DNA of 64,000 nt, taken from the NCBI GenBank assembly GCA_036320915.1, contig JAXBDG010000011.1, positions 1,386,501 through 1,450,500 of the forward strand, given 5' to 3'. The DNA comes from Linnemannia elongata (taxonomy: Eukaryota > Mortierellomycota > Mortierellomycetes > Mortierellales > Mortierellaceae). Each line of letters begins with the position of its first letter. Positions within the stretch are counted from its first letter, which is position 1. The position numbers and the translations under genes are program-made. Shown piece by piece: positions 60,982 to 64,000 of the stretch. The notes below the pieces were generated by a model, which worked only from the letters and a program-made list of their open reading frames with translations, was not told where the DNA came from and did no database searches.

Positions 60982-63533
60982 ATGACCGAAAAAGTTGCTC
61001 TCATCGGATCCGGAAACTGGTAAATACCTCCTCTCCTCCTTCGTTACTCACATCCTAGTGTAAGGTGTATCGTCAAGGTCAACGACTCCTGTGGATCGAG
61101 AAAACAATCGCCATGTTCAGTTTTCTGGAATAATCGACCCAGACTGGAAAGATATAAATACGAACTGAAGACCAGACAAAAGAAAGACATGAAAAGCTCG
61201 GACATAGGTCTCAGCAGCATCGAAAAAAAAGAGGGACTGGGGAAGTTCACAACAAATGAACACAGTGGAATGAACGAATGGAACAGACTGAATGCTAATC
61301 ACCGAATGCAACTCACTTTTTTATAGGGGATCAGCAGTTGCCAAGATCGTTGGTGGCAACGTGCAGAAGTATGACCATATCCAGAACGAGGTCAAGATGT
61401 GGGTGTTTGAAGAGCAAGTCGACGGCCAGAACTTGACCGAAATCATCAACGCCAAGCACGAGAACGTCAAGTAAGTCTTGATTTTAACGGTTTTGATGAG
61501 GCAGCAAAGCAGGAAACGCGTACTCTCCCACGCACGATGGCAATTGAGGATACAAACGAAGGAATCCATGATTGTGGGGTTGGACACATGGCCACAACAA
61601 AAAAGAACAAGGAGGGCAAGCACCTCAATCTATGTCTCTTTGATTTGTTGCAGAAACTCTTTTCTGTTTGATTTTTTGTGGGGCAACACAAGCAGACAGG
61701 TCGATTGAAACATTATATCGATTCTATGCATCAGGACCAACACCGGGCAGCACAACAAGCCTTCATGCTGGCTGAGAAGACTCGATCAACTCTTCTTCCT
61801 TGCGGGATAATGGGAAGGAACAGAAAGTGGCTCCGTTGCTAACGTTATTTTGCGCAAAACAAGGGGAAAAAAAATGGATCAAAGCCGGTCAGTCAGCAGA
61901 ATTACCACACCCGCATGGAGACATCTCGTCTTTTCTCCGATGACCCTACCTTTTTTTTGGTTTTATTCTCACGCACCCATATCTGTCCATCATTGGTTTG
62001 GTTGCCCCAGCCTTTCAGCAGTCAAGAGAGAATGAGAGACAAAGAAAGATAAGCGATGAAAACATGCATCATCTAATCGCGTCATGGTGTTCATTTATTG
62101 TTGGGAAATAGATATCTGCCAGGAATCAAGCTGCCAGAGAACATCGTCGCCTGCCCAGACTTGATCAAGACGTGCGAGGATGCGACCATGCTGGTCTTTG
62201 TCGTTCCCCATCAGGTAGGACATGAACACCAAACCCAACTCTCCGATGTGGGGTAGGAAAGAAGGATGCTTGATAAGGTTCAAACACCTTTCCTTATCAG
62301 GCCAGTCACTTGGGGGGGGGGGGGGGGGGCATGGACTTTTTTGTTGTGGGTTGCGGACCATGGCAGTCTGTAACTCACACTGGAATGGAATAGCAAGAAA
62401 GGACAACGTGCAGGAGGTGGTGGTCAAGGAGAGACAGCGTCCAGCGGAATAGACTACAATCAGGAGTGCGTTACCGAGAGGGAGAGAATCATGGGTCTTC
62501 TCGTAGGATGTCGGAGCAACGTGCATACCGATGTGTCAGAGGAATTACATTCCACATGAGAATGGTGATACGACTCTTCTTCAATGGCATTAATAGTGGT
62601 AACCATATTTTTTTAATGTACGACGGAGCAATGTTGACTAACCTGTTTGTGACCTGTTTGAACTTGTGTGTGCCTGTCTAGTTTGTGGCAAGCGTCTGTA
62701 GGCAGTTGAAGGGCAAGATCTCGCCCAAGTGCAAGGCTATCTCGCTTATCAAAGGGGTCGATGTTGAAGAGAACGATAACGGCTTCCGGTTGATTACCGA
62801 CATGATCCAGGACTCTCTAGGAATCCGCGCCTGTATGCTCAGTGGAGCCAACATTGCCACTGAGGTTGCTGAGGAGAGATTCTGCGAGACCACGATCGGA
62901 TATAGAAACAAGGCGGACGGCGAGCTCTTCAAGGAGATCTTTAACACCCCTACCTTCCGTGTCAACATTGTCGAGGATGTCGTCGGAGTCGAGCTCTGCG
63001 GTGCCCTCAAGAACATTATCGCCATCGGCGGTGGTCTCGTCGACGGTCTTAAGTAAGTCATATCTGCTCTGTTGTATTACGGATATGTTTATTTGCTTTC
63101 TTTCCTTCTTGAGACTAAACAACTTATCATATGCACCTGTTTTCATAATCACTTTGTTAGGCTCGGAGATAACACAAAGGCCGCAATTATCCGCATTGGT
63201 CTTTATGAGATGCGCAAGTTTGCAAAGATGTTCTACGCAGATGTCAAGGACGAGACCTTTTTCGAGTCGTGTGGAGTGGCAGATCTTGTCACAACATGTG
63301 CTGGAGGTCGTAACCGCAAGGTGGCCGAGGCCCATGTTACGACGGGCAAGTCGTTCGACCAGCTTGAGAAAGAGATGCTTGGAGGACAAAAGTTACAGGG
63401 CACCTCGACTGCCAAGGATATGTACGGCATCCTGTCCAAGAAGGGTCTTTGCAAGGAGTTTCCTCTCATGACGACCATCTACCGAATCTGTTATGAGGAC
63501 TTGCCTCCCATCAGAATTGTCGAGGACATCTGA
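60982..63533 (+). CDS. GPD1: Glycerol-3-phosphate dehydrogenase (NAD+)
   Basis: Reduces dihydroxyacetone phosphate to glycerol-3-phosphate in the cytosol, feeding glycerol and glycerolipid synthesis. Exons 60982-61019, 61327-61470, 62112-62214, 62682-63052 and 63161-63533 give 342 residues. The first junction rebuilds the dinucleotide motif [64 protein letters not shown], the catalytic Lys region [33 protein letters not shown] and [11 protein letters not shown] all match NAD-GPDH. No PTS1 or N-terminal targeting sequence. Introns two and three (641 and 467 bp) are large for the locus; the third contains a G18 run (62312-62329). Intact. Confidence 0.97.
62312..62329. repeat. G18 homopolymer in a GPD1 intron
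   Basis: A run of 18 G on the plus strand within intron three, a possible G-quadruplex former or a length-uncertain assembly site. Confidence 0.9.
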
Positions 63534-63557
63534 GCACTCTTTCTTCAACTTGTCGGC

Positions 63558-63588
<31 letters not shown>

Positions 63589-64000
63589 TCTCTCACACAC
63601 ACGCTCTCTCAAGGGAGTTCTTTTTGTAGATAGCACACTTTTCTAAGCAAATCAACAAAGAAAAAAATACACATTGTACACATCGTTTCCATTATCAAAG
63701 ACCACAAGGACGTTTGGTATAAGAGCAGAAGTCTAGCTTGTTTTTATTCATGAGAAACGCGTCGCGCGCCTGTATATATATTTTGACCAGATTAGTCTTC
63801 TTTTCTCAGATCCAGACGCGTTCATATTTTCTTACGAGTGCTCCTACGTTAAGCGTGTAAGTTTGTATTAGCATGTGCCACTCACTGCTCGTTTTTTTTC
63901 ATCCAACTGCAATCACAATCGCATACCGTGTTTGTGACGACGAAGAAGAAAGGTAAGGAGTGACAGAGGAAAGAGAGAGAAAAAAAATGTCACTTTCTTG
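63534..64000. other. 3' region of GPD1 to the window end
   Basis: A CA array at 63560-63585 begins 27 bp after the stop codon and probably lies in the 3'UTR. Nothing coding is seen to the window end. Confidence 0.5.

Overview
The window is nuclear DNA of a filamentous fungus. Twenty protein-coding loci are interrupted by spliceosomal introns (mostly 60-800 bp, GT-AG, with two probable GC-AG introns). Leaders are CT-rich and spacers carry many simple repeats. The gene set fits Mucoromycota, most likely Mortierellomycotina: a GDP-mannose 4,6-dehydratase (de novo GDP-fucose), a perilipin-type lipid-droplet protein, and animal-like versions of HERPUD, NUP50, RNF212/Zip3 and possibly stathmin. The taxonomic placement is inference; the family calls rest on motifs read from hand-spliced frames. 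For complete gene models the exon lengths were checked to sum to whole codons.

Layout, left to right. 1-1422 (-): phosphatidylserine decarboxylase, running off the left edge and divergent from mitochondrial PheRS (1679-3355, +). 3508-5630 (-): RNF212/Zip3-like RING protein. 5832-7877 (-): ESS2/DGCR14 splicing factor. 8111-9695 (-): TLC-domain membrane protein. 11335-12971 (+): GDP-mannose 4,6-dehydratase. 13488-15861 (-): oligopeptide transporter. 18783-20731 (-): HERPUD-like ERAD protein. 25295-28024 (+): two-finger C2H2 regulator. 31252-34703 (-): POP1 of RNase P/MRP. 35371-37106 (+): stathmin-like coiled-coil protein. 37283-37943 (-): 5-hydroxyisourate hydrolase. 38887-40610 (-): ribosomal protein eS8. 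41183-42828 (+): secreted Kre9/KNH-like acidic protein. 43136-44977 (+): epoxide-hydrolase-like gene with a broken frame. 45297-45846 (-): dynein light chain LC8. 47283-48830 (-): perilipin-like protein with a predicted 1.2-kb 5'UTR intron. 56975-59106 (-): NUP50-like nucleoporin. 59845-60531 (+): orphan open frame. 60982-63533 (+): NAD-dependent glycerol-3-phosphate dehydrogenase.

There is no operon-like or biosynthetic-cluster logic; neighbours are mostly housekeeping genes of unrelated pathways. Two genes relate to lipid storage (glycerol-3-phosphate supply and the perilipin), but they are 12 kb apart and this may be coincidence. Large spacers (20.7-25.3, 28.0-31.3 and 50.3-57.0 kb) show no gene I can support. 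They hold homopolymer tracts of 44-55 bases, dinucleotide arrays and a few diverged short repeats. No rRNA, tRNA, CRISPR array or intact transposon was recognised.
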